The notes below the pieces were generated by a model. It was not told where the DNA came from and did not search any database. It saw only the letters and a program-made list of their open reading frames with translations. From assembly GCA_951812925.1 (NCBI GenBank), contig OX638368.1:157776492-157840491 (forward strand): DNA of 64,000 nt, given 5' to 3'. The DNA is from Calliopum simillimum. Lineage: Eukaryota > Arthropoda > Insecta > Diptera > Lauxaniidae. Positions 54,874-64,000 of this stretch are shown piece after piece; position 1 is the stretch's first letter; each line of letters starts with the position of its first letter. A program made the translations under genes and the position numbers.

Positions 54874-56090
54874 TTATTGTGTTTCTCCCTTACAACCTGT
54901 CAAATAAGTAAAGCTTCTGTAGTGTTGGCAACACCACGTATCGGTTTTGGTTCTGTTTTGGTGTACAGAAAAAAGTGCAGTTCGTAGAAATGAATTGGAA
55001 GAACGGATAGAAAAAAGTGTTGCATTGCTGTAATTGAAAAAAGTAGGGCTGAGCGAAAAAAACAAATTTAATTCCACAACAAGTCAATGTAGAAACCAAT
55101 TTTATATTTTAATACAATAGAAAATATTTTATAAAATAAATTAATTGGCTTATAAAAATATATTTTGTCATGGACGAAATTTCCTTACAATTTTTCTTGG
55201 GTTTTAGACCTTTGCAATATACAAAATTTAACTACTAAAAGTATTTAAAATTTAGTAGTAGTTTTAATCTACAACACTGTTGGTGTAGAAGGAAGTGTTG
55301 CCAATAAAACTTTCAAGATCCTCAAAAATCGAGAAAAAATCCACAATTTTAAGTTAAATTCCTCATATCTAAAAACAGACGCAGAAATATGATACGTCCA
55401 ATTTCAAAGATTTTCAAAAGACGCGATTTAAACAATAGTTTGATGGGAAAAGTCATAAAATCTATCATATTCTGCTTATGGTTTGTTGCTCAGTTTTCAT
55501 ATATGCATGAAATAATAGCTGTGTTTAATTAAGCATTTTTTGAGAAACTTATGGGAAAGCAACTATTAAAGTGCTTGACTTAATATAGATAAATTTGCGT
55601 GTTTGAGTATTAAGCACAAAGTAAACAGTTGATGTTGCCATATTACCCTGAATATTAGCTGTGTTTTAGCTGTTTTTAATAGGATTTTAACATAGTGGCG
55701 CCACAATTTTATCGGAGGGAAGTGGTGTGAAAACGAAAAGCAGAATAAAGTCAAACAAAATGAGAATAAGAAGATAGCACACAAACTCGTTTTAGAAGAA
55801 CAGCGTTAACACGCTGCCTTCTAAAACACAGCTTATATTTAGCTTTTATGAATGTTACTAAGAAAACTACAGTAAAAGTAACAATCATCCACAATGTGTT
55901 TTTCTTCAAAAATCTTATTTCAACTGCGCTCTGGAAGAAATTTGTGATCTAATAATGCGTGCTCCCTACATTCAAGTGTTGCAGGTTGATATCAATAAAT
56001 TCAAATCGCTTCTTAAACAAACTTAAAGTTTTTAAAATCCAATCCAATTTTAAAATTAAACTGAGTCGATGGATGGTTTATTGTGAGTAA
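54874..56090. other. No gene seen; distal upstream region of the dacapo-like gene
   Basis: No repeat family member recognised and no supported frame on either strand. GCTGTGTTTTAGCTG and related AACACAGCTTA words recur at 55659-55835. It probably contains regulatory sequence for the gene starting at 56609, but nothing specific can be pointed to. Confidence 0.35.
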
Positions 56091-56182
56091 GAGCTGGTTC
56101 ACACACGGAGGGACCGCTATCCACCGCTTGCCTAAGCATAGTAGTATCGCCCGACAATTTAGTTTGTCGTGTGAACCAGCAC
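56091..56182. mobile_element. Internally deleted copy of the GCTGGTTCACAC hairpin MITE, just upstream of the dacapo-like gene
   Basis: GAGCTGGTTCACACACGGAG on the left and CCCGACAATTTAGTTTGTCG then TGTGAACCAGCAC on the right. The left arm has lost the CGACAAACTAAACTG part. It lies about 430 bp before the start codon, in the presumed promoter/5' UTR region. Confidence 0.65.
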
Positions 56183-56608
56183 AGATACTCAGATACTCAG
56201 TAGTTTTTGACGGAACTTTACGAAGGCAAGTTTGATTTCAGGGGTTCGTATTTTCATTCGTAATTAGATTTCCAAAGCGAGAAGTTTTGTGTGCGTTCGT
56301 TCGTTGTTGATAAAATTTATATTTTTTTGTTTTAGAAAAATTTATATTTTTTGAACAAAAACAGATGGAAAAGAAATTCGGAAATGGGAACAGCGTATAC
56401 ATAAAAATAAAAGAAAAGAACCAAAAGTGAAATTGTCAAGAAGAAAAATAAATTTTTTGTGTTTTTATTTGAGTGAAAGCTACTTAATAGAAAAATGCAT
56501 TAACTTGGAATTAGTTAAAAATTAAAAAGTGCGGCGAGAAAACTTTATGGTAAAAGGTTGAAGTGTATGAAAATCAAAAAAATAAATAAAATAAAAAAGA
56601 AACTCATT

Positions 56609-57278
56609 ATGACTGCGAGCAGCGTTGAACTTTTTTCATCTTGTCGAGTGCAGTTGGTCGGTCTGCCTCAGAGTGCAGCGACCAACAGCAGCGGCAGCAT
56701 AAGGCGAAACATAGTGCCAAGTACGACGCTGCCCAGAGAAGCTACTATCGTTGCTACGTCACCGTCGCCGCGTCGAGTGAGTCGCAATTTATTTGGTTCT
56801 CCTCAACCAGGTGAAGTGCAAGAGCTATTGCATCAGGAAACGCAACAGCAACGTTCGTACTTTTTAAAACGTTACAATTTTGATATTAGTCCGCCTGATT
56901 TTGCTGACACTACAACTAAATCAACTACAACAGAACATGACCCAGTGTATCATCATCATCACCGACAACTGCCAAGTCTAATAGCAAAGGAATTGTTGGA
57001 CCATGAAAAAAGACTACTGCAAGAAGAAGCAGACGCAAAGGAGGAGTGTAATTTAAGCCGTACTCCAAATTCCGAGTTGCCATCAACATTGATTAGTCAC
57101 GGCAGCAGTAGTTTGAAAAAATCGGGCCAAGTGCGTAGAACAGTTGCTGCACCAGCTGTCGTCACCACCACCAGTGTCACTGTCGGTCGTGAAATCGTCG
57201 ACAATTTAGCCCCAGTGGTCACACAAAATTCGGCCAATGATCGTTTAAAACCATATACGCGACAGACTTTAATCACAG
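56609..57278 (+). CDS. dap: Dacapo-like Cip/Kip CDK inhibitor, first coding exon
   Basis: 223 codons plus one base, ending at a GTAGGG donor. The CDI domain, residues about 55-95, reads RRVSRNLFGSPQPGEVQELL, HQETQQQRSYFLKRYNFDI: SRNLFG is the cyclin-docking RxLFG motif of p21/p27/p57, and YNFDI matches the WNFDF CDK-binding block. Cip/Kip proteins bind and inhibit Cyclin E-Cdk2 in the nucleus and cause cell-cycle exit; the fly member is Dacapo. Ser/Thr-Pro sites follow (SPSP, SPQP, SPPD, RTPN). The exon ends YTRQTLIT+G, the first half of a PCNA-interacting (PIP) box/degron (Q-x-x-I-T-D), which the intron splits before Asp. An in-frame ATG at 56567 would add 14 Lys-rich residues; 56609 has the better context (A at -3). 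A separate candidate for exon 2 is given. Confidence 0.88.
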
Positions 57279-57878
57279 GTAGGGATCAATTTCTTTTGTG
57301 TTAATCTTATTACCACAATTAGTTTCAACTTGAATGAATTCTTGAGAGTAAATACATGTACATGTATTTGTTTGTTTTGAATTTTGTACCATCTTTCTTT
57401 TAAACATCCTTTTTAAAAAAAACCTTAAATCTTTAAGAGCTACAAATTGCATAGTATTATTGGAATCATTTAAATTGCTAAATGTGCATACTGTACATAT
57501 AAGTAATTTCTTTAATAATGAAGTCTGTGTGCCGTACATATTTCTTATTGCTACTTAGGCCTTTCCTTACTTTAGAAGAATAAGTTGGAGCTTGTTTCCA
57601 AGAACTTTTGAATTCCATTTAGCTTTGTGCGCCATACAACAGCCCATCGTGAGCCGTATCCGTTGTTGACCCAAGCCTGAGCCCAATACAAAGTAAAACC
57701 ATCATCGGCTACCTATTACTGCGCTGATGAATTAACAGTGTAAACTTGCTTCAGTATGTAAAATTTACAAATTAAAAAAAATTGTTGGTTACTTTTAAAT
57801 TTAAAATTTGAAGTACATTTCTGTAATTTCAATTGAGATAAAAAACCTATGAAATAATTTTCTATTAAAATTAAATAG

Positions 57879-57913
57879 ATTTCAGCGACAAAACAAATAG
57901 CCCAGGAAAATAA
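57879..57913 (+). CDS. dap: Candidate last exon of the dacapo-like gene (completes the PIP box)
   Basis: After AG at 57877-57878 the frame (phase 1) reads D-F-S-D-K-T-N-S-P-G-K then TAA. Joined to exon 1 this gives QTLITDFSDK, a PIP-degron-like Q-x-x-I-T-D-F with a Lys soon after, but lacking the second aromatic residue of p21. The intron would be 600 bp. The acceptor has a weak pyrimidine tract and a competing AG lies 7 nt downstream. The true exon may lie further on; other in-frame possibilities are near 58030, 59829 and 62219. Confidence 0.3.
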
Positions 57914-58424
57914 GACATTTTCTGCGAAAAAATTACAAGTGGAAATTTTTCGCCGGAATTGTCTTACTTACCAATTCGCAAATATACTTATAAAACCAGC
58001 AATTTCGAAGCCTTAACGGTTATTCAAGAATATTTTTAAGGTCATGAGCCGTTCGAAAAAAAAATTTTGTACAGTATATAGAAATTAAATTATCTTTCAA
58101 ACGGCATTTTAGTTTTGTTTGTACAACTTCTCATTGAAGAGTTATTGCAATTTAAAAAGTAAGATATTTTAATATGAACCCATAGGTAGTATTTCATATC
58201 ATAACTGTTAACAACTTTTTAAATTGGGTGATCTCCTAAACTAGAAGTCGTACGCAAATACTTTTAAACTATTTTTGTAGGAAATTTCCTGTGCTACAAA
58301 ATTGGGGACCAACATTTTTCTGTAAAAGTTAGCATTAGCGAGATATTTGCAAAAAACTGATTTTAGCAACCTTTGAGCCCGAATAACTTTTTATGCGCAC
58401 ACGACTTTTCCACTGGGAATTTCA
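57914..58424. repeat. Dispersed repeat related to 42855-43060; no gene
   Basis: GATCTCCTAAACTAGAAGTC then GTACGCAAATA (58211), ATTAGCGAGATATTTGCAAA then AAACTGATTTTAGC (58333) and CCGAATAACTTTTTATGCGC (58378) parallel 42863-43030. It runs straight into the palindrome FP2. Confidence 0.5.
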
Positions 58425-59299
58425 AAAAAAAAAAAAAATGTTATGGCGTTTTGACCAGACTTTGTGTTACTGAAGGACTTTGACGTCTTGAATCCGAATC
58501 CCGGGTCCGTTTTTTTCCAGAACGTCTGAGAAAAAAGGTTTCAAGGTTATATGGAGGTTAAAATATGGTTCATGTGTCATTTAGTGATAAATTCGCTAAA
58601 ACTCTGAAGCTAATTTTTATTCATTGAGCTCTTAGGTCTTAAAAAGAATATTTGAGCAAAAAGGGTATCTTGGACCTAGTTTCGGAGATATAGCCATCGG
58701 AAGATCAGAATATGTATCTTCTATGAAAACCGCTATATGTTGGGAACCCCTGAATGGATTTGAAAAATATTGGTGTCATATGAAAGGTATTTTGTTGTTG
58801 TTGTTATTGCCGTTGTTGTTTTTGTTGTTGTTGTTGGTGTTGTTGATTTATTTGTTGTAATTGAAAAATTTCAAAAAGCTCATATCTCGAAAACTATGAA
58901 ACCAATTGAAAATATGCTGTCAACATTTTTATAGGCTATCAAAATACCTTTCATATGACGACAATATTTTACAAATCCATCCAGGGGTTCCCAACTTATA
59001 GCGGTTTTTATAGAAGATATATCAGGATCTTCCGATGGCTATACCTCCGAAACCAGGTCCGAGATACCCTTTTTGATTCATATTCTTTTTAAGGACTAAG
59101 AATTCAATAATGAAAAATTAGTTTCAGAACTTTAGCGCATTGATCACTTAACGACACATGACCTCCATATGACCTTGAAATATTTTTTCTCAGACTTTGG
59201 AAAAAAACGGACCCGGGAATCGGATTCAGGACGTCAAATTCCCTAGGAAACACATAGTCTGGTCAAAACGCCATGACATTTTTTTTTTGTAAACCTGTG
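58425..59299. mobile_element. Palindromic element FP2, second copy of FP1, with a TTG-repeat loop
   Basis: Same arms as 34675-35478: ATGTTATGGCGTTTTGACCA, CTTTGACGTCTTGAATCCGA, GGACCTAGTTTCGGAGATAT and TAGCCATCGGAAGATCAG, inverted again to TTGTAAACCTGTG at 59299. The left end lacks the GTTTAC terminus. The loop holds an impure (TTG)n tract at about 58793-58860 that FP1 lacks. Confidence 0.75.
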
Positions 59300-59322
59300 T
59301 TATTTGTGTTGTGGAGATGCCT

Positions 59323-59842
59323 TATGTGCTGTCCATAAACTACGCCACACTTTTTGGGGAGGGGTAGGGAGGATTTCTTAAATTTGCGACAAAGTTTGAT
59401 TAAAATATTTTCAATACACGACTATTTTGTAGATTTAAGATTCCTAGTTATTTCAAACTAAAAAAGTTTGTATCAAAAAAAAAAAAAAAAATCTTGATAA
59501 AAAAACTTCGTCCGCATAGATCGCAGCCAAATGCGCCAACGTTTTTTTGTATTTGCTATAAATTATAATTAGTTGTGAAGAATGCGACATGCCAGTAATT
59601 AGTCATTCAAAGAATTGATTTGGTAGTCCATGGACTAAAGAGAAATAGTTATAACAAACCAATAATATTTTGATTGATAAAGCGTTAAGTTTTTCACGAT
59701 TGTTAAACATTAAGCATATTAAATCGAGAGAGAGTATAATGGCACTATATACGAGGGTTCTATGAAAATGTGACGGAGTGTGCCATGGGGAGGAGTAACA
59801 AACCTTTAAATTCTTATGGCGTAATTCATGGACAACCCCTTA
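59323..59842. mobile_element. MITE with GCTGTCCATAAACTACGCCA-type ends
   Basis: TTATGTGCTGTCCATAAACT then ACGCCACACTTTTTGGGGAG faces CTCCCCATGGCACAC-type sequence and GGCGTAATTCATGGACAACC then CCTTA. About 520 bp, non-coding. Ends of this kind (GGGTTGTCCATAAATTACG) are frequent in animal MITEs; the superfamily is not assigned. Confidence 0.6.
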
Positions 59843-60207
59843 TATCAAAGATTTTTTTTTTAATAAAGCGCGGAATTTTCAAAAGAAACAAAAAATAAAA
59901 AAATTTATTTATTTCAATAATTCAACATTAAAGTAAATTAATTAAAATAAAATTACTGCAAGTTTTCTGCCTATATTTTTGTTTTAGAATTTTAAGAGTT
60001 TTCAAAGAAAAAGAATTTTTTTTTAATCTTAATAAATATTAAAAGTGACCTTTATTAAATATAAATAAATCAAAACAAAAATAGACGAATGGAACTTTTT
60101 CAAGTGTTAAAATATTTTCATTTACCCCCAAAGTTCCAGGTTATTATTCAAAAGCCACTTTAAGATAACTACGTAGTCGAAGAACTATTCTAAATATAAC
60201 TTTTTTT
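59843..60207. other. No gene; AT-rich spacer
   Basis: Very AT-rich with A and T runs. No frame, repeat partner or RNA gene recognised. Confidence 0.35.
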
Positions 60208-60601
60208 TTATGCGTTTCCGTCGGAGATTTATGATGGTATTAACGGCTGTTTCGAAATTTAGCTTTAAATCGAGGCGTTAATCACATGATTTACCATATA
60301 AAAATAAATCTATTTCTGCCGAGATTTATTTTAAATTTACGTATAAATCTCTGCAGAGCTACCGATTTTGGCTGTTTTCGACCAAGTGGAACCTCACAAT
60401 TTAGACAATTGGCATTAAATGTCATTAAAAACAATGCAAATGGAAGACAAATGTTAAGAAGAAAAGGAAAAACAACTTTCATTTCCCGCTTATGACATTA
60501 ATGTCAAAAATAAATCTCTTTCGGCCGGTGGAAACGGATAAAATTTAATGACGAGATTTATATATCTCAGCACAGCTAACTCGCCGGTGGAAATGTAAAG
60601 C
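60208..60601. mobile_element. Word-studded repeat (GAGATTTAT / ATAAATCTC)
   Basis: GCGTTTCCGTCGGAGATTTA at the left (60211) and CGCCGGTGGAAATGTAAAGC at the right form a poor inverted pair. GAGATTTAT or ATAAATCT recurs at about 60226, 60304, 60321, 60343, 60510 and 60553; ATAAATCTCTTTCGGCCGGT then GGAAACGG at 60510 is the word joined to the terminal motif. The frame 60286-60495 has no known match and crosses the words. Confidence 0.5.
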
Positions 60602-62984
60602 GTTGCAACGAATAACTGTTACTAAAGTTAAGTTAAAAATAAAGGAATCCGTGATTGGTTATGATGGAAAAACATATTATTTTTATTTGTGGACTTATTG
60701 TCTTTACTTTGTGTTCATTCATTTCAAACCATTCACCCGTAAACGCTTTGGGATGCAACCGCAAGCTCACATCATCCTTATTGCACTAAAACCTTTATGT
60801 CTTTTGGAAATTTCATTCGATTTTGTTCAGCATAGACTTAAAATGTTTGCAATTATATGCGGGATTTAATAAAATTTCTAAAAAAAAAAATACGCCAAAA
60901 ACAAATTGTGAAATTACAAACTTTTCCTGCTATAACTCAGTCAATTTTGTTCAAAGCATGATCATTGGTATACTTGTTAGAAGCGCCATTAATCACTCTT
61001 CGTAAACGTGAAAAAAAAAAATGAAATCGATCGGACTTGGCGTCATACAAAAATATTGATGTATAACCTCAAATAGTTTAGAAAAAATGGTTTGCAAAAT
61101 GTTATAAATATTTTTAATTTTGTGTTGTATTAACTTTTTATGGTTACTGCTGAAATAATAAACAAATCAAAAGCACAAACAAATTTTTGGTAAACTATAC
61201 TAAAACAAAATCTCACCTCGACCATACAAATTCATTCACTGTAACAAAACTTCTAGGCTAAAACTCCCAAGCGCTACGCAGTTTTCCGGGCGCCATTTTG
61301 AATTTTTCCATTTTTCGACATCATATTTGGATTCAGCAATCTCGACAACTCCCTGAATAGCATAATTTTCCGTTTTTTAAGCATTTTCACGGGGGTGTTG
61401 TTAAAAATGGTTTTAGGGAAAAACTGCAAAAAACTAATTTGTTAGTTTTGTTCTAAATTCAATTACGAACAAAATGAGTTATGCCGGATCAAAATCGGTG
61501 CATGTTCAACAAAATTAGAAATAATTACCTAATTTGCCTGCACTAGTTAGTTATTATTATTTTTGAAATGTTATCATAAATGTTTCTATTAATGGCTATG
61601 AATTCTATTTGTTTTTACTGCTATTTATTTACATGCTATTGACGTTATTAACAGCAACAATGTGTAATTTTTAATTTCAATTTTGTGACGTGATATAGGG
61701 GGGGGGGGGGTCTGGAAAAATGTGACCATTTGTGACATGGGGGGGGGGGTCAAAAGGTCAGGTTCCGAAAGATTTAAGAATAGTTCTTTTAGAAAATTTG
61801 TATGATTCTGCTCTTAATAAATAATTGATTAATAAAAAAAATTTAAATATGAAGAACTTTTGTCATGATCTAAAATTTCCAACATATCTTTTTTTTACCT
61901 TTCCTTTATTACCATTTTATGAATCATCAAATTGGAAATTTGAGAGTGTGGAACATAGTTTTGTATTACGATAGTTTAATGGTTTGAAAAATGTTTAGTT
62001 GCATTAGTTTTGATGAAGTTTTAAACTTTTTTTTTGCTATTATGTGATCGGTATATTCCGCCGAAGGAAAAATCTGTCTAATAAGAATTTATAAAATTCG
62101 AAGAAATGTATGTATGTATGTATGGATACAAAAAGTTTTTGTTACAAGTGTGAGTTTATGTGTGCAGCTACAATACTTTACAACCCCCAGCTAAAGCAGC
62201 TACCTAAGCAACTAAAAGATTTTTATGTTTATCTATATTTTGGCGCCAAATCTCATTACAATCCCAAAAATATTTTTGTTGCCAAAAAATGTTTTGCCGC
62301 CAAAAATATCGCCTGCATCATATAATAGTTGGCTGTTTTTGATTTATTTTTGTTTTTACTTTTTTCAATTCTATTTCTATACATAATGTGAAGCGCGTAT
62401 TTTTGTATTATTGTGTATATGACAAAAACAAAATGTACATATATTGGGTCTTTTGTCTTCTTCAACTTGTTCTTAAAACATTAACCAAGGTAGACGGGTA
62501 TGCTGAGAGTGAGAGACTGTGAATTGATAACGTGAAAAAATTATTGCTTTAATCAGTGGTGTCAACAACTGTTTGTTTTTACTATAGCGCTGGGGTACAG
62601 TCGAAAATGCACGAAATGAGAAATTTATTATACCATTATTCAAAAAGTTTCAGTATTTAATATTTCAAAATTTATTAAATGTGTTTTCCTTTTTATATAA
62701 TTTAAAAGCACCATTAGGTTTGGCGCCAAAATTTCGAAAAGTTTTGAACTTTCAACATACCTAGTATTTTTTGAACATTTTGTAAATCTGCCTACTGCTG
62801 CTGACTTTATGTGTGCAGTACAGTTATCAAAAAACTATCATACTATTAAGCATTTTTTTCTTCTTCTATGAGTTTAGTAGAGAATTAAACAAAACTTCTT
62901 ACGTCACCCTTGACTGATTAAATTTTTGTGTTTGTGTTCATTTTAGTTTTTGATTTTCAATAGGTTTTATACATTTTTTTTTTA
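60602..62984. other. No gene confirmed; two G tracts and a TATG microsatellite
   Basis: G13 at 61698-61710 and G11 at 61739-61749 flank TCTGGAAAAATGTGACCATT; together they could form G-quadruplexes and resemble the inner part of TGTGAC..GGGG MITEs such as 59323-59842. (TATG)n at 62107-62124. GGCGCCAAA occurs at 62241 and 62719. The open frames are AT-biased and lack motifs. Confidence 0.4.
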
Positions 62985-63360
62985 CGTTTTAATTTTTGGT
63001 TTTTGTTTTGAACTTGGTTTGTTTTGCACATCGCTCGTTTTCTGACGCACTTAGCGTCCGTCGGACTGCTCTGGCGTTAAATGGTTCGGCTCGCGCTCCT
63101 CTGGCAATGGCAAATTCAATCATCAAAAGATTGTGTACTGTACACACATGTGGATACCCGTTGTCGTCGTTGCCGTTGTCGCTGAAATCCAGTCAGTCTC
63201 CTACCTACCAACCGTCCGCTGCAGAGGCAGCCGCACCCACATTTATAGGCAGCCCCACCTCGCCATCGTTCGACTTGAACGACAACGACGACGACAACAA
63301 AAACAACCAAAATGATACGATCGGTCGTTTACGATCAATGTTAAAAATTTTTTAATTTTT
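62985..63360 (+). other. GC-richer block, possible untranslated first exon of an unseen gene
   Basis: GC content is clearly above the flanks. TCAGTC at 63192-63197 matches the fly initiator consensus, and CAAAATG at 63308-63314 is an ideal fly start context, but the frame from that ATG (MIRSVVYDQC) stops after 10 codons, so it could be a uORF. The longer frame reading (63070-63355, with PTFIGSPTSPSFDLNDNDDD) may be chance; no family recognised. Confidence 0.3.
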
Positions 63361-64000
63361 TTGTTTGTTTCGTTGATATTCGCTCACAATTCTTAAGTTC
63401 TCTTCAGCAAGCGTGCTGGAGATGCAAAGTAGATCCTCTCCTCCGCGTTTTATGCTGTGGAATATTCCAAGCAAATCAAGTTGTTTTTTTTTTATTTTTG
63501 TTTCTTTGATTTTCGACTTCGCATACGTCCTACGCTATATTCGTTTTATGTTTTTTTCTTGTTTTTATTTTTATTTTTATATTTTTTTTTTACGAATTGT
63601 AGTGTAGATGTATGAGAAATATAAAAAACAATAATTTTTTTTTTTTTTTTTAACAAATCTTATCACTTGTTGAGTTGAAACTAGCGTTGGATTCAAGGTA
63701 GATTTCATATACAATATGAACATTTTTGGAGGGAAAATAAATGGACTGCTGCGTAGTAGTACGATTTGTGCGTAAATATAAGTGTGTTGGAAAACAAAGT
63801 TGAAAGCGTGCTATATGCTGGAATAGTTGTTTTGTTATCGTTGTAAGAAAAAAAGAAAAAACTTGTTCTGTTCGAGTATTTCAATTGGCAAAGCTAATCT
63901 TTTCTTTTTTTTTCCGTATTTGTTTAGTTTTAGGTCAAGGAAAGAATTCATTTTATATTTTTTTCAACTTGCAAAAGTCCACGTCAAATTTTCTTGCATT
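63361..64000. other. No gene seen to the end of the window
   Basis: T-rich sequence with long T runs (63551-63591, 63634-63650). It could be an intron following the GC-richer block before it, but no splice sites can be argued strongly. Confidence 0.3.

Noticed and set aside
59829..59940. Alternative dacapo last exon giving D-F-F-F
   Set aside because: It fits the PIP consensus by sight, but the residues come from a T run at the edge of a MITE and no pyrimidine tract precedes the AG.
62219..62325. Alternative dacapo last exon giving D-F-Y
   Set aside because: It matches the PIP core, but the acceptor context (ACTAAAAG) is poor, no basic residues follow as a degron needs, and the intron would be almost 5 kb through repeats.
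63116..63310. Minus-strand Val-rich frame
   Set aside because: It is the antisense shadow of a GACGACGACAAC-type repeat in the GC-richer block.

Overview
The window is AT-rich nuclear DNA from an insect, most likely a higher fly (Diptera). The evidence is short phase-matched introns, a TATA/TCAGTT core promoter, fly-like start-codon contexts, a dacapo-type CDK inhibitor, and repeat families of a kind common in flies. Bacterial features (operons, Shine-Dalgarno sites) are absent. The species cannot be named from the sequence alone.

Four protein-coding genes can be supported. (1) 1217-3606 (+): a complete three-exon secreted acid-lipase-family gene, 405 aa, with an intact Ser172/Asp347/His378 triad. 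(2) 13780-17837 (-): a paralogue with the same intron positions and an exon 2 of exactly 240 codons, 434 aa, which keeps a triad but has lost the oxyanion HG motif and altered the GxSxG elbow. The two lipases converge on about 10 kb of nested repeats. (3) 38682-48404 (+): a four-exon gene for a 681-aa acidic, probably glycosylated single-pass membrane protein that I do not recognise. (4) 56609-57278 (+): the long first coding exon of a dacapo-like Cip/Kip CDK inhibitor, whose PIP-box/degron is cut by an intron.

The genes act in unrelated processes (lipid hydrolysis, an unknown surface role, cell-cycle arrest). Only the two lipases are related, probably by duplication.

Most of the rest is mobile-element sequence, and often each insertion can be timed against its neighbours. 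It includes non-LTR retrotransposon fragments (1836-2290, 5525-6053, 25080-25260), decayed mariner-type transposases (6600-6812, 20740-21370, 30060-30260), TTAA-flanked elements (25408-26060, 26660-27489), hAT-type elements (16015-16165, 48835-50515), two 142-bp hairpins with 4-bp duplications (10253-10394, 53086-53227), and kilobase-scale palindromes (6883-8685, 23331-24720, 34675-35478, 50676-51966, 58425-59299). In several cases a second copy of the host repeat in the same window shows the empty site.

The most unusual pattern is a set of elements that each carry their own short 'word', copied from or next to their terminal inverted repeat and scattered through the element in both orientations. 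Clear cases are at 5141-6529 and 21387-22315 (AATGTGGTATA), 46513-47401 (GGTCCAAGGTACAC), 53387-54448 (GGTGTGGGCAC), 33845-34590 (GCGCTATAGTCCTATCTCC), 41529-41902 (GGACATAGTCCCC) and 26660-27489 (ACCGCCGGCGGT). This looks like a shared design, possibly multiple transposase-binding sites, across non-autonomous elements. I know of no description of it, but I could not search.
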